Of a DNA stretch of 64,000 nt, positions 37,096 to 48,068 are shown piece after piece. How positions within the stretch are numbered: position 1 is the stretch's first letter; every line of letters starts with the position of its first letter. The notes under the pieces are model-generated. The model saw only the letters and a program-made list of their open reading frames with translations. It was not told the DNA's origin and did not search any database. This DNA comes from Gloeocapsopsis dulcis (lineage in GTDB: Bacteria; Cyanobacteriota; Cyanobacteriia; Cyanobacteriales; Chroococcidiopsidaceae), in assembly GCF_032163395.1 (NCBI RefSeq), contig NZ_CP119968.1, positions 3,498,001-3,562,000 of the forward strand, in the 5' to 3' direction. The position numbers and the translations under genes were made by a program.

Positions 37096-38577
37096 CTAGG
37101 CGTTGCTCGTTGCCGGATCAGCCTCCAAAGGTTCGGGTGTAGAGGTTTGTAAAGATGCTTCATCAATTTTTGTCCATTCAGTATGGAAGAAGCCTTCTTT
37201 ATCCAATCGCTCGTAGGTATGCGCTCCAAAGTAGTCACGCTGGGCTTGAGTGAGATTTTGTGGCAAGCGATCGCGGCGGTAGCTGTCGAAGTAATCTAAT
37301 GAAGCACTGAATGCAGGTACTGGAATTCCCAATTTAGCTGCTGCTGCTACCACTTCTCGCCAAGCGTTCTGCCGATCCAAAATTGTTTGCTTAAATTCTG
37401 GTGCTAGTAGTAAATTCAGTAGATTGGGATCTTCTTGGTAGGCATGTTGAATCTTACCTAAGAATCCTGCGCGAATAATACAACCACCCTTCCAAATCCG
37501 AGCCATTTCGCTCAAATTTAGATTATAAGAATACACTTTTGATGCAGCAGCTAACTGTGCCATACCCTGGGCGTATGAGCAGATTTTTGAGCAATAGAGC
37601 GCATCGCGAATCATATTGATAAAAGCTTCAGCATCACCTTCGTACTTACCTGTAGGACCTGTAAGTACTTGCGAAGCAGCAACACGTTCCTGTTTAAATG
37701 AAGACATAACGCGTGCGTTTACTGCTGCCGTAATTGTTGGAATAGCAATACCTAATTCCAATGCACTCTGTACAGTCCAACGTCCAGTTCCTTTCTGTCC
37801 GGCAGCATCAAGAATCATATCAACCAACGGCTGATTTGTGTCGGGATCGATGTACCTGAAAATATCTGCAGTAATTTCAATGAGAAACGAATTGAGTTCT
37901 TCGGTGGTATTCCATTTGGTAAAAATCTCGTGCAGTCGATTGTGGTCAAGATTTAATGTACTTCTGAGTAAATCGTAAGCTTCCGCAATCAGCTGCATAT
38001 CACCGTACTCAATGCCATTGTGTACCATCTTGACGTAGTGTCCAGCACCACCAGGACCAACATAGGTGACACAAGGTCCATCTTCTACCTGAGCGGCAAT
38101 TTTTGTCAAAATTGGCTCTAAGTATTCGTAAGAGCTTTTTGTGCCTCCTGGCATTAAACTTGGACCATTCAGCGCTCCTTCTTCACCACCACTAACTCCC
38201 ATGCCGATAAATCTAAAACCAGCTGGTTCTAAAGCACGGGTGCGTCGCGCCGTATCGTCATACAAGGAGTTTCCCCCATCAATAATGATGTCCCCTTCAT
38301 TCAAGAAGGGTTTAAGCTGGTCAATTACAGCATCAACAGGTGCTCCAGCTTTTACCATGATTAAGATTTTTCGGGGTCGTTCCAGCAAGTTAACGAATTC
38401 TTCAAGCGAGTAGGCAGCCTTAGCATTCTTACCCTGTGCTCGCGTGTGCATGAAGGCATCTGTTTTTTCGGGGGTACGATTATAGACTGCGATTGGAAAA
38501 CCATTGCGCTCGACGTTAAGAGCTAGGTTCTCGCCCATAACGGCTAAGCCAATTACACCAAAGCTTTGCTGTGTCAT
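37096..38577 (-). CDS. gnd: 6-phosphogluconate dehydrogenase, decarboxylating
   Basis: 493 residues. N-terminal NADP-binding [15 protein letters not shown], the GGNSLYDDT motif, [12 protein letters not shown] with the catalytic Lys in VKMVHNG, and a C-terminal ending [13 protein letters not shown]. Oxidative pentose-phosphate enzyme producing ribulose-5-phosphate and NADPH. Length normal; the last about 20 residues are a variable tail. Confidence 0.96.
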   Translation of the reverse strand: MTQQSFGVIGLAVMGENLALNVERNGFPIAVYNRTPEKTDAFMHTRAQGKNAKAAYSLEEFVNLLERPRKILIMVKAGAPVDAVIDQLKPFLNEGDIIIDGGNSLYDDTARRTRALEPAGFRFIGMGVSGGEEGALNGPSLMPGGTKSSYEYLEPILTKIAAQVEDGPCVTYVGPGGAGHYVKMVHNGIEYGDMQLIAEAYDLLRSTLNLDHNRLHEIFTKWNTTEELNSFLIEITADIFRYIDPDTNQPLVDMILDAAGQKGTGRWTVQSALELGIAIPTITAAVNARVMSSFKQERVAASQVLTGPTGKYEGDAEAFINMIRDALYCSKICSYAQGMAQLAAASKVYSYNLNLSEMARIWKGGCIIRAGFLGKIQHAYQEDPNLLNLLLAPEFKQTILDRQNAWREVVAAAAKLGIPVPAFSASLDYFDSYRRDRLPQNLTQAQRDYFGAHTYERLDKEGFFHTEWTKIDEASLQTSTPEPLEADPATSNA

Positions 38578-38963
38578 AAGTTTGCTTTACTAACTCCGCT
38601 ATTGAGATGATTCCCCTTCAGGGTAGCTCGAACTCTCAGATTTCTTCTGTAAAAAAGAGATTAAAAGTGTTAGCTAAATCAGGCAAAAGTACATCTAAAA
38701 TACAGATTCTCTGACTAAATAAATCAAAAGATAGATTTCTCACATTAACTTTCAGTCGAATCACAAGCTAGATGATACATTGAGGATGCATAATTCCGTG
38801 TATTAAAAAGCAAAAACATCGATCTCAAGTGCAACTTGATTTCTCTTGCCAACAAGTATCCAAGAGTAGTTCAGCAAATTAACTAAGATTTGTATCCAAT
38901 TGAACAATAAAAGCGCAAAATTAAAATATGTAGTCTGATGACACAGTAAGGAGTAACCCACAA
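38578..38963. other. divergent promoter region, nothing further identified
   Basis: 386 bp AT-rich DNA between divergent gnd and ycf66. GGAGTAA at 38950-38956 serves as ribosome-binding site of ycf66. Confidence 0.45.
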
Positions 38964-39818
38964 ATGCTGGCATACATCCTGGCGTTGGCGGTAGGTTTTT
39001 TTAGCCTCGCTATCTACATGACAGCTTTCTTTTTTCCTGAGGTACACCGCAAAGGGGACTTTATTTGGAGCGGGGTAGGACTATTCTACGCCTTAGTCTT
39101 ATGGGTGTGTTCTGGACGCATCACAGGGGGTGTACTACTCGGTCAAGTAGCTGGCGTTGCTTTATTAGGTTGGTCAGTCACCCAAACGCTGTTACTACGA
39201 CGACAACTCACTCCACACCTTTTGCAAACCGCAGCACCCAGCGCGGAGGAAGTAAAAAACACAGTACAGGAAAAAGTTTCCAAATCGTCGTTCTTTTCTA
39301 AACTTTCGCAATTGACTAAGCGCGGTAGTAATAGTGCGGCTACTGCAAAAGATCGGTTGCAACAATTAAGTGAACAAACACAAGTTCCAGAAACAGGTTC
39401 CTCAGCGACAACTGCTACAAGCACTGTACCCACGACTAGCATCGATAACTCAATTCAAGTTATTGACAATCGTACGTTTACACCAGAGCAATTAGAAGGT
39501 GCTGCAATACCACAAGAAACTTCCACAGAGTCAGTAAATGAGAGTATTTCAGAAGTAGTTTCGCCAGATTCCACCGCAGCAGATGAAGTCGTCCAAGCTG
39601 CTAGAGAATCGACAGCAGAAACTGTTCAGCCTGATGAGTCCACTGAGTTAGATTTATCTGAGGAAACAGCAACAGAAGCAACATCTGAATCATCTGATGT
39701 GTTGCGTCCTAATCCGCCTGACCCTGAACTAGTGGAAGCTGCTCTCAAGGATGCGGAGGAAAAACATCAAGACGCTGCACCACCGGAACCCGAAGCCCCT
39801 GATAAGCAAGATTCGTAA
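38964..39818 (+). CDS. ycf66: Ycf66 family protein
   Basis: 284 residues. Three hydrophobic segments in the first 80 residues (LAYILALAVGFFSLAIYM; GVGLFYALVLWVCSG; LLGQVAGVALLGW) form the Ycf66 domain known from cyanobacteria and plastids, of unknown function. The rest is a long acidic Ser/Thr/Glu-rich tail that is low-complexity and probably disordered. Confidence 0.87.
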   Translation: MLAYILALAVGFFSLAIYMTAFFFPEVHRKGDFIWSGVGLFYALVLWVCSGRITGGVLLGQVAGVALLGWSVTQTLLLRRQLTPHLLQTAAPSAEEVKNTVQEKVSKSSFFSKLSQLTKRGSNSAATAKDRLQQLSEQTQVPETGSSATTATSTVPTTSIDNSIQVIDNRTFTPEQLEGAAIPQETSTESVNESISEVVSPDSTAADEVVQAARESTAETVQPDESTELDLSEETATEATSESSDVLRPNPPDPELVEAALKDAEEKHQDAAPPEPEAPDKQDS

Positions 39819-39845
39819 TTAGTAGTTACCCTATCGCTGAAAACC

Positions 39846-40195
39846 CAAATCCAGTTGCTCTGGAGCGTATTACCCAATGGAGCCAACCGCTCACCTGATG
39901 CAGCCTGGTTAACCCTGGAGCGCTGGAACACACTCACGCCTGAACAGCAAGAGAAGTTTATCCCACTTTGTCCTGATTTTGTGGTGGAGTTGCTGTCTCC
40001 CTTTCAACAGCACAAGCCAAGATGCAGGAGTACATCGACAATGGTGCGCGTTTGGGCTGGCTGTTGAACCGTGAGGCGAAGCAAGTCGAAGTTTATCGTC
40101 CGAGGCAGGCAATCAAAGTTTTGCAAGCGCCTGAGACTCTTTCAGGGGAAGTTGTTCTTCCTGGCTTCACCTTGAATTTGGCTCAAATTTGGTAG
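39846..40195 (+). pseudogene. Uma2-family (DUF820) nuclease-like, frameshifted fragment
   Basis: PDAAWLTLERWNTLTPEQQEKF and CPDFVVELLSP (first frame) continue after a shift near 40000 as MQEYIDNGARLGWLLNREAK and LPGFTLNLAQIW to TAG at 40193-40195. The parts fit the C-terminal half of Uma2 proteins; the N-terminal half is missing. Confidence 0.78.
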
Positions 40196-40405
40196 CGCAA
40201 GCGTTTGCAGGTGAGTTTTCTGAGTCGAGTCAAGAAAGGAGCGTCGCGTGTGGGAAGAGGGGTGATTCTCTACGAGATGGCAAAGCCGAACAGAGTTCTT
40301 TGCGAGGGCGATCGCATAATCGAATTCTCGTTAGCTTCCAACCTAAGCACCCTAGTCCCTCGTATAATAGTTGCAAAAGACTTCATCATCTTTCGGCATT
40401 AAACT

Positions 40406-43400
40406 GTGACAGAACCAGGAAGCTACAAAGATACCGTTAATCTGCCTAAAACCAATTTTGATATGCGGGCAAACGCCACAAAGCGCGAGCCAGAAATTCA
40501 ACAGTTTTGGGCGGAAAACCAAATTTACGATCGCCTGTCGCAGAACAACCCTGGCGAGTTATTTGTTTTGCACGACGGTCCCCCTTATGCTAACGGCGCA
40601 CTGCATCTCGGTCATGCGCTCAACAAAATTCTTAAGGACATTATTAACCGATTTCAGTTGTTGCAAGGACGTAAAGTGCGCTACGTTCCTGGCTGGGATT
40701 GTCACGGTTTGCCGATTGAACTTAAAGTGTTACAAAACATGAAGTCTGCTGAACGGCAAAACCTCACACCTTTAGAATTGCGACGCAAAGCGAAAGACTT
40801 TGCCTTAGCTGCTGTTGAGGAACAAAGCAAAAGTTTCCAACGCTACGGTGTTTGGGGTGATTTTGACAATCCTTATTTGACGCTGAAACCCGAATACGAG
40901 GCAGCACAAATTGGCGTATTTGGGCAAATGGTTTTAAAAGGCTATATCTATCGCGGTCTGAAACCTGTCCATTGGAGTCCTAGCTCAAAAACTGCTTTGG
41001 CAGAAGCCGAATTAGAATATCCAGAAGGTCATACCTCGCGTAGTCTTTATGCTGCCTTTCCTGTCACTCATCTTGCTGAGGCTGTCTCTGCACTAGGTGA
41101 ATTTTTACCGCATTTGAGTGTAGCGATCTGGACAACTACACCCTGGACAATTCCAGCTAACTTAGCGGTGGCGGTAAACCCAGAACTTACCTACGCAGTT
41201 GTGGAAGTCTCTACCGATGAGCAGCCTAAATACTTAATTGTGGCAACTGACTTAGTGGAACGTTTATCACAAATTCTCGCGAGCAATCTCACAATTAAAG
41301 CTAAAGTCAGTGGTAAGGATTTAGAGCATTCGACCTACCGCCATCCACTTTACGATCGCGAAAGTCCAGTCGTGATTGGTGGTGATTATGTCACGACCGA
41401 GTCAGGGACAGGCTTAGTCCACACCGCACCAGGTCACGGACAAGACGACTACATTGTTGGTCAGCGTTACGGTTTACCGATTTTGGCACCAGTTGATGCT
41501 GATGGCTTCTTTACAGAAGAAGCAGGACAATTTGCGGGGTTGAATGTCCTCGGTGATGGCAATTCCTCAGTCATTGATGCCCTATCTGCTGCGGGGGCGT
41601 TACTCAAGGAAGAACCTTATGTTCATAAATATCCCTACGATTGGCGAACAAAAAAACCAACAATTTTCCGTGCCACAGAACAGTGGTTTGCCTCAGTAGC
41701 AGGATTCCGCGATGAAGCACTCCAAGCAATTTCCGGAGTGAAGTGGATTCCCGCAATTGGCGAAAACCGGATTACCGCAATGGTGTCCGAACGCTCAGAT
41801 TGGTGTATTTCTCGACAACGCAGCTGGGGCGTACCTATCCCTGTGTTCTACGATGAAGAAACTGGGGAAGCGCTACTCAACGAGGAAACGATCGCCCACG
41901 TCCAAGCGATCGTCGCAGAACAAGGTACAGATGCATGGTGGGAATTATCAACTCTTGAGTTATTGCCAGAAAGTTACCGTAATAATGGTCGGTCTTACCG
42001 CAAAGGTACAGATACGATGGATGTCTGGTTCGATTCGGGTTCCTCGTGGGCAGCAGTAGTAAAACAGCGTCCGGAATTACGCTACCCTGCTGATATGTAT
42101 TTGGAAGGTTCTGACCAACACCGAGGTTGGTTTCAGTCGAGTTTACTCACAAGCATAGCAGTTAACGGCTATGCGCCTTACAAAACAGTCTTGACTCACG
42201 GTTTTACAATCGATGAGCAAGGTCGCAAAATGAGTAAATCGCTGGGTAATGGCATCGAACCAGAGATTGTGATTAACGGTGGTAAAAATCAAAAAGAGGA
42301 ACCAGCGTATGGCGCTGATGTTTTACGGTTGTGGGTATCATCAGTTGATTACACCTCAGATGCGCCGCTGAGTAAAAATATTCTCAAGCAATTGTCAGAG
42401 GCGTATCGCAAGATTCGCAATACAGCACGATTCTTGTTGGGTAATTTACACGATTTTGACCCCAGTCAGCACTCTGTACCTTACGAACAGCTGCCCGAAC
42501 TTGACCAGTATATGCTGCACCGGATGACGGAAGTCTTCAAAGACGTGACTGAGGCTATGACGAGTTACCAATTCTTCCGGTTTTTCCAAACAGTGCAGAA
42601 TTTTTGTGTGGTGGATTTATCTAACTTCTACTTAGATACTGCTAAAGATCGATTGTACATTAGCGCTCCAGATGCGTTTCGGCGTCGAAGTTGTCAAACT
42701 GTGTTGAGTGTAGCACTCGAAAACTTAGCACGGGCGATCGCTCCTGTACTCTGTCACATGGCAGAAGATATTTGGCAACAACTACCTTATTCCACACCCT
42801 ATAAATCAGTCTTTGAAGCTGGTTGGGTGAAGTTAGAAGAACAATGGCACAAACCTGAACTCGCCGATTCTTGGCAAAAGCTGCGACAAATTCGTGGAGA
42901 AGTGAACAAAGTTCTCGAACAAGCACGAGTCGAAAAAATGATTGGTTCTTCTCTGGAAGCTAAGGTGTTGCTTTATGTGCCTGATGCTGCACTCAAAGCA
43001 CAATTACAAGAGTTACATCCTAGTAGCGCTGCACAGATCGCACCTGCTGTAGTTACGCCTGCGTCTGTAGAAACTAAAACCTCTGCAACAGAAACCCCAA
43101 AAACCTGGCAAGAGTACTTAGCTGAGATTTTACAGCCATTTACGCGATCGCCTGCCTACTTGCGAGATGTATTGAAGGTATACCGCGAACTCTGGGTTAT
43201 CGCTGTCGTTCTTGCGGTGTTTCCCTTGGTTATCTTACCAATCGGCTTATTGAAAGCCGTGATTGTTGGAATCAATGAAATTCCTTTGCTACCGCGTGTG
43301 TTTCAACTCATTGGAATTTACGCAACACTGCGCTACTTGTTATTCGCATTTATGCGACTTATGTTATCGCAGAAATCAAAACCACAAGCTACTGAAAAAT

Positions 43401-43690
43401 CCATTGCAGATGCATCAGCACAACCAGAAGAACAGTTGTCACCTCAAGCTAATGGCGTTGATGAACTACGCTATTTATTCATTGCTTCACAGGTAGAACT
43501 CGTCAATTCACCAGAAGCCGTGCAACAAGCGAAGTACAACTTACAAACTGAGGAACTCGGAATTGGTGTTGTTCATGCAGATGGGAAAAAGTGCGATCGC
43601 TGCTGGAACTACTCAGTTCACGTTGGCGAATTTACAGAACATCCGCTGATCTGCGAACGATGTGTTTCTGCGTTAGCCGGAGACTTCTAA
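40406..43690 (+). CDS. ileS: isoleucyl-tRNA synthetase with membrane-anchoring CAAD insert
   Basis: 1094 residues from GTG 40406, about 130 more than a usual bacterial IleRS. HLGH at 67-70 and KMSKS at 608-612 are the class I signatures, with the CP1 editing domain between ([11 protein letters not shown]). The extra piece, about 890-1010, has two hydrophobic helices (about 929-988) and matches the CAAD domain that tethers some cyanobacterial aminoacyl-tRNA synthetases to thylakoids. It sits before the C-terminal zinc part (CDRCWNY...CERC). Strong terminator follows. Confidence 0.93.
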   Translation: MTEPGSYKDTVNLPKTNFDMRANATKREPEIQQFWAENQIYDRLSQNNPGELFVLHDGPPYANGALHLGHALNKILKDIINRFQLLQGRKVRYVPGWDCHGLPIELKVLQNMKSAERQNLTPLELRRKAKDFALAAVEEQSKSFQRYGVWGDFDNPYLTLKPEYEAAQIGVFGQMVLKGYIYRGLKPVHWSPSSKTALAEAELEYPEGHTSRSLYAAFPVTHLAEAVSALGEFLPHLSVAIWTTTPWTIPANLAVAVNPELTYAVVEVSTDEQPKYLIVATDLVERLSQILASNLTIKAKVSGKDLEHSTYRHPLYDRESPVVIGGDYVTTESGTGLVHTAPGHGQDDYIVGQRYGLPILAPVDADGFFTEEAGQFAGLNVLGDGNSSVIDALSAAGALLKEEPYVHKYPYDWRTKKPTIFRATEQWFASVAGFRDEALQAISGVKWIPAIGENRITAMVSERSDWCISRQRSWGVPIPVFYDEETGEALLNEETIAHVQAIVAEQGTDAWWELSTLELLPESYRNNGRSYRKGTDTMDVWFDSGSSWAAVVKQRPELRYPADMYLEGSDQHRGWFQSSLLTSIAVNGYAPYKTVLTHGFTIDEQGRKMSKSLGNGIEPEIVINGGKNQKEEPAYGADVLRLWVSSVDYTSDAPLSKNILKQLSEAYRKIRNTARFLLGNLHDFDPSQHSVPYEQLPELDQYMLHRMTEVFKDVTEAMTSYQFFRFFQTVQNFCVVDLSNFYLDTAKDRLYISAPDAFRRRSCQTVLSVALENLARAIAPVLCHMAEDIWQQLPYSTPYKSVFEAGWVKLEEQWHKPELADSWQKLRQIRGEVNKVLEQARVEKMIGSSLEAKVLLYVPDAALKAQLQELHPSSAAQIAPAVVTPASVETKTSATETPKTWQEYLAEILQPFTRSPAYLRDVLKVYRELWVIAVVLAVFPLVILPIGLLKAVIVGINEIPLLPRVFQLIGIYATLRYLLFAFMRLMLSQKSKPQATEKSIADASAQPEEQLSPQANGVDELRYLFIASQVELVNSPEAVQQAKYNLQTEELGIGVVHADGKKCDRCWNYSVHVGEFTEHPLICERCVSALAGDF

Positions 43691-43696
43691 AGATGG

Positions 43697-43717
43697 GGTG
43701 GGCATTGCCCACCTTTT
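43697..43717 (+). terminator. Rho-independent terminator of ileS
   Basis: GGTGGGCA / TGCCCACC perfect inverted repeat followed by four T, 7 bp after the ileS stop; being symmetrical it may also serve the convergent parA gene. Confidence 0.8.
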
Positions 43718-43719
43718 GC

Positions 43720-44649
43720 TTAACTGATATTGACTAATTGTGTTTGCTGTTGATTTATCCCTGTTGCTTGCAGCTTCTGTAAAAACTCTTGCGTAATTTG
43801 CGTAAACGCTTTAGCCCCTGCTGATTGTGGATTTGTTAATACAACAGGCATAAAACTATCAACTGCCTTAGCAACATTGACGTCAGTTGGTATTTGTGTT
43901 TTGAAGATTTGTGCTGAATCAAAATCTTCATTAATTCGCTGCATTACTTGTTTGTAGTATCTTCCCGTAATTAGATTACCCGACATTGTAAATACAATAC
44001 CCAACAAGTTAATATTTAAATCTACTTCAGATGCATGGCTTTCTTTAAGCTGAGCAATACGTCTTTCTAATAACTGAATACCTACTATGGATAGCGGCTC
44101 TGATTTTGCAGGTAAAATATAAAAACTACTCGCAGCAAGCGCGCTTCGAGTCATTAAATTATACCCAGGTGCGCAATCGAGAATAATAAAATCGTAGTTT
44201 TCAATAACTGGCTCTAAAATCTGTTTCACTAATCTTCGCTCAAAGCGATTCCAGACAGTTTCAAAATCTAATCGATCTACCTCAAAAGCTTCTTCATGAA
44301 GCATTTCAGAAACGACAAATTCATCGTATAGCTCGATGTCTCCTGGTAATAAATCTAAGTTAGAAAGCTTACATGCATTGTGATGAATTGCTTCTTTGAC
44401 ACTGATTTTTGATCGCGTCTCTGGCTGAATAGCTTGATTAATTAGGTATTTTAAAGTTCGCTTTGTTTTGCGATATTTGGCAAAATCTGTCGGAGACATC
44501 ATACTCAAGGTAGCGCTAATTTGAGTGTCTAAATCGAAAACAAGAACTTTTTTCCCATGATCTTTAGCTAGCGCAGTCGCTAAGTTCACACTTAGTGTTG
44601 TTTTCCCAACACCGCCTTTCATGTTTGCTGTTGCAATGATATAAGCCAT
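43720..44649 (-). CDS. ParA-family ATPase
   Basis: 309 residues. Deviant Walker A KGGVGKTT at 11-18 (MAYIIATANMKGGVGKTT), Walker A' VFDLDTQISAT, Walker B FIILDCAPGYNLMT. Usually segregates DNA or positions protein complexes with a ParB-like partner; no parB is adjacent, so an orphan ParA/MinD-type role is possible. Confidence 0.87.
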   Translation of the reverse strand: MAYIIATANMKGGVGKTTLSVNLATALAKDHGKKVLVFDLDTQISATLSMMSPTDFAKYRKTKRTLKYLINQAIQPETRSKISVKEAIHHNACKLSNLDLLPGDIELYDEFVVSEMLHEEAFEVDRLDFETVWNRFERRLVKQILEPVIENYDFIILDCAPGYNLMTRSALAASSFYILPAKSEPLSIVGIQLLERRIAQLKESHASEVDLNINLLGIVFTMSGNLITGRYYKQVMQRINEDFDSAQIFKTQIPTDVNVAKAVDSFMPVVLTNPQSAGAKAFTQITQEFLQKLQATGINQQQTQLVNIS

Positions 44650-44791
44650 TAGTAAAATCCTGGAATTAAGTTAATGCTTGATTACATTGGTTTTGTGATT
44701 TAGCTGTCTTGAGAGAGACAGACACAAGAGTAGATTAATGCTAAATTTACTCAGTTGATACTGTTAAATTATATTGAGGAACCATTGTTTT

Positions 44792-45412
44792 ATGGCGCAT
44801 ATTCTGCATATTGATTCTAGTCCCCGTGGTGAACGCTCTTTCTCTCGTAAACTTTCTTATGAGTTTGTTACAGCTTGGAAAAATGCTCATCCAGAGGATA
44901 CACTGACTTACCGCGATTTGGGAAAAAACCCTGTACCTCATGTGGATGAGGGATGGATTGCTGCTGCGTTTACACCACCAGAAGCGCGTACTACTGAACT
45001 CAATGAAGCAATTAAACTCTCCGATGAATTGGTAGATGAATTTCTCGCAGCTGATCGCTATGTTTTCGGTATCCCAATGTACAACTTTAGCGTACCTTCG
45101 ACTTTTAAAGCCTATATTGACCAAATTGTTCGTGTTAATCGCACTTTTGCTGTCACTGAACAAGGATATGAAGGTTTAGTGTACGGAAAGAAAATGCTAG
45201 TTGTCACTGCTAGCGGTGGTAGCTACAAACCAGGAACTCCAGCAGAGCAGTATGATTACCAAAAGCCTTTCTTGCAGGCTGTATTTGGCTTGGTTGGCAT
45301 TACTGATATTATATTTATAGAAGCTGATAACCTCAGCAGCAGTGACGACGCGCGTCAGGAATCTTTGGACGAAGCCCGCGCCATGATTGAGGAGTTAGTT
45401 GCGAACTGGTGA
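44792..45412 (+). CDS. azoR: FMN-dependent NADH-azoreductase / quinone reductase
   Basis: 206 residues from ATG 44792, chosen because MAHILHIDSSPRGERSFSR is the AzoR N-terminus and GAGGA lies upstream. FMN-binding motifs SSPRG, MYNFSVPSTFKAYIDQ and TASGGSY are present. Flavodoxin-like enzyme that reduces quinones and azo compounds. Convergent with the FtsK-fusion operon; two HIP1 sites lie in the 46-bp gap. Confidence 0.9.
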   Translation: MAHILHIDSSPRGERSFSRKLSYEFVTAWKNAHPEDTLTYRDLGKNPVPHVDEGWIAAAFTPPEARTTELNEAIKLSDELVDEFLAADRYVFGIPMYNFSVPSTFKAYIDQIVRVNRTFAVTEQGYEGLVYGKKMLVVTASGGSYKPGTPAEQYDYQKPFLQAVFGLVGITDIIFIEADNLSSSDDARQESLDEARAMIEELVANW

Positions 45413-45458
45413 TGAGAAGGGCGATCGCATTAAAAAGTATCTAGCGATCGCTTACAAC

Positions 45459-48068
45459 TTACGATAGCTGGATCGCTTTTGCAAATAAACTTTGTAATCG
45501 ATATAGCTGTGCGCCGACTTGGTAGAGTAAATCGCCTTTACCGAGTAGATAAGCCGCTGAAGTTTGTTTTCCCCCTAAAATAATCGCCGAATCAGCTTCA
45601 CTTGCAGTCCGCAGCGCAACTCTTCCTGGTAGATTAGAGCGAATAATCGGAGTGACTACTTTGGCTTCCGGACGTTGCGTAGCAATGATAAGATGGATGC
45701 CTGCGGCGCGTGCCATAGCACCCAATCGCTTGATGCTTTGTTCGAGTGCATTACGACTTTCTTTTTCTGCCATAAAATCGGCATATTCATCAAAAATACA
45801 GACAATACGGGGAATTGCCGATCGCATTTTCTGATTGTAGCTACTCAAATCAGCACATCCTGCTGATTCAAACCGTTGATAGCGCTGTTCCATTTCTCCT
45901 ACAAGTTGATCCATTAATTCAATTGCCTGTTCGGTATCCTTAACTATAGGTGAATAGAGCGATCGCATCTGTTCAAATTCTGGAAACGTGACTCGTTTAG
46001 GATCGACAAGCGCAATTTTGAGATGATCTGGAGAATAACGGACAATCAGGCTAAGAAGAAGCGATCGCAAAAACTCACTTTTACCACTACCAGTTGTACC
46101 ACCAACCAAAAAGTGACAAGTATTCGGATCAGATAAATCAGCTTCTACAAGTTGTCCATCCAAATTTACCCCAATAGCAATTTTTATCTGAGCATCAGCA
46201 GGTAATACTTGTGATTGAACATACTCTTCAAAGCCAGCAACTTGCCGATCCTGACGTGGTAAATCAATACTGATATATCCTGCTTGTGGTGCAATGAAAG
46301 GCAGATTCGCTAAACCTAGCTGTACTTGTAAATCATTTGATAAGCGCAAAATTGAGATAACTTTCACTCCCGCATGAGGTTTGAGTTTCACGCGGATAAA
46401 AGCGGGTCCAATTGCAGCACCTTGGTACTCAACACCAATGCCAAAAGATTGTAATGTATCGACTAGCTCTTGTGCAGTGCGATCGGCGTTAGGAGTCGCG
46501 GCTTTGTGTTGTTCTGAATCAAGATTGTTTGAGGTGGTAATCTGCTCGAATGACACTGCTGATAGGTTATCAGTAGCGATCGCTTCACTTTCGTTAAAAA
46601 AGGTTTGACATTTCTTTCGCTGCGGACAAATATAACATAAATCAGGCTGACTCGTAGGCGGCGGTGGGTTAGGTTGCGGTGGTTCCCAGGTTAACCATTG
46701 GCGCATCTGTTGGAGTTTTTGGGGAACAAGTTGATGTACTGTTTTCTCCAGTTGTTCCCACGTAAAAGTGAGTTCCTGCAAATCGGGTAGTACGCTATAA
46801 ACTGCAGAATTAATCTTGACGCCAATCGTTTTGCGCAGCATATAACTGTAAAGCGCGACTTGCGCTAACTGTGCTGATTTATCTACAGACTGATACGATT
46901 TATATTCAACTACACACAAGCGCTGCTCAGCAAAATCGTAGACAATACTGTCGCACCTACCTTTAATTAACTGCTGCGTTCCATTGAGAAGCGTAAAGTA
47001 ATGTTGAATCTTCAGTTCTTGCGCTAGAAACGTTTTAGGAATAACTTCTTGTGCCGTACAATAGCGGCGATTACTAATTAGTAATTGTGCCCAACGGCGA
47101 ATCAATCCAATAAGTCCCTGCCAAAGTTGAAGTAGTGCGGGTGCTTTGCTTGGTTCTTTCTGAATCGATGCTTGTAGGTATGGAAAGAATACTCCTTCAT
47201 AGAATAACTGTTGCAGTGCAGAGGCGATCGCTTCTACTTCCAGTTTCTCAACCGCTGGCTCAAATAAAGCCAAAAAACGCGAGTCTTGCTTTGCTACATT
47301 GACAAATTGATTTGACAATTCATGAAATGCTGTTCCAATTCCAATTGCAGTATCCGCAGGTAAGAACAGCGTCATTCCTCCAAAGTGATACCCTAAGTAA
47401 AATAATCGCGGACACTCAAAGGCTACTCTGACATTAGTAACACTTAAGGAATGTTCAGTTTTAGCTCCTAGCATATTATCTGTAGGCTCAGAGTTACTTT
47501 TTGCAATCTCAATTAAACGGCGATGCACGTGAGCTAGATACACTGTGTCCATCTTGGCATACTGTAACTGTTTTTGTGATAATGGTCGCCGTCCCCAATC
47601 GCTTCCCTGTTCTGTTTGATCTACGTTGACAAAGTGACAAAGTTCTGACGCTAAGGTTTTTAATTTTAAATTCGTAACAGATAGAGAATTTTTAGCTAAC
47701 TTTTTTGCGATCGCCCAAGTACAACTAACATTTTTCGCGTGTTCTTTTCCTAAAAATCTGAGATCGTAGTTAGCATTGTGAAATACTTTTTCAATTTTGG
47801 TATTTGCCATGATTTTATGAACAAAATACGTCACTAAATCAGGCTTATCTAATACATCCAAGATTACCGTAGAGTTGCCAGTACAATCCTCAGAATTACT
47901 TAAAACCTGAACTAGAGATAATCTAGGATGAGCAGTCATATAATCAGCAACCTCAGTATCTAACCAAAGGACATTTTTGCTAGCTATCCGATCAATAAAT
48001 GCTCGAATATCATTACCCTTGGAAAGATAAGGTGATTGTATTAAGTTAATATTAGAAACTTGGTTCAT
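45459..48068 (-). CDS. DEDDy exonuclease + Cas4-like Fe-S nuclease + FtsK translocase fusion
   Basis: 869 residues, three enzyme modules. 1) About 20-195: RNase D/WRN-like 3'-5' exonuclease with Asp37/Glu39 (WLDTEV), Asp102 (NANYDLRF), Tyr170/Asp174 (YAKMD). 2) About 205-492: PD-(D/E)XK nuclease of the Cas4/RecB type with His249, Asp373, Glu388-x-Lys390 (VVEYKS), and Fe-S cysteines Cys219 and C478-x2-C481-x5-C487. 3) About 525-869: FtsK alpha domain and motor, Walker A GGTTGSGKS (656-664), Walker B with Asp760/Glu761. All active-site residues look intact. It overlaps the upstream ATPase gene by 4 bp. Presumably a DNA-pumping nuclease; function not known. Confidence 0.88.
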   Translation of the reverse strand: MNQVSNINLIQSPYLSKGNDIRAFIDRIASKNVLWLDTEVADYMTAHPRLSLVQVLSNSEDCTGNSTVILDVLDKPDLVTYFVHKIMANTKIEKVFHNANYDLRFLGKEHAKNVSCTWAIAKKLAKNSLSVTNLKLKTLASELCHFVNVDQTEQGSDWGRRPLSQKQLQYAKMDTVYLAHVHRRLIEIAKSNSEPTDNMLGAKTEHSLSVTNVRVAFECPRLFYLGYHFGGMTLFLPADTAIGIGTAFHELSNQFVNVAKQDSRFLALFEPAVEKLEVEAIASALQQLFYEGVFFPYLQASIQKEPSKAPALLQLWQGLIGLIRRWAQLLISNRRYCTAQEVIPKTFLAQELKIQHYFTLLNGTQQLIKGRCDSIVYDFAEQRLCVVEYKSYQSVDKSAQLAQVALYSYMLRKTIGVKINSAVYSVLPDLQELTFTWEQLEKTVHQLVPQKLQQMRQWLTWEPPQPNPPPPTSQPDLCYICPQRKKCQTFFNESEAIATDNLSAVSFEQITTSNNLDSEQHKAATPNADRTAQELVDTLQSFGIGVEYQGAAIGPAFIRVKLKPHAGVKVISILRLSNDLQVQLGLANLPFIAPQAGYISIDLPRQDRQVAGFEEYVQSQVLPADAQIKIAIGVNLDGQLVEADLSDPNTCHFLVGGTTGSGKSEFLRSLLLSLIVRYSPDHLKIALVDPKRVTFPEFEQMRSLYSPIVKDTEQAIELMDQLVGEMEQRYQRFESAGCADLSSYNQKMRSAIPRIVCIFDEYADFMAEKESRNALEQSIKRLGAMARAAGIHLIIATQRPEAKVVTPIIRSNLPGRVALRTASEADSAIILGGKQTSAAYLLGKGDLLYQVGAQLYRLQSLFAKAIQLS

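Noticed and set aside
40205-40402. 65-codon frame before ileS.
   Set aside because: No family recognised and it lies in leftover DNA between the Uma2 pseudogene and ileS; not convincing as a gene.
43075-43400. Insert in IleRS as a frameshift or assembly error.
   Set aside because: The frame continues through it to the zinc motif, and the insert has the two-helix layout of a CAAD domain.
45421-45452. Two HIP1 sites between azoR and the FtsK fusion as a specific regulatory element.
   Set aside because: HIP1 octamers occur all over the window; the pair could form a hairpin but there is no T-run.
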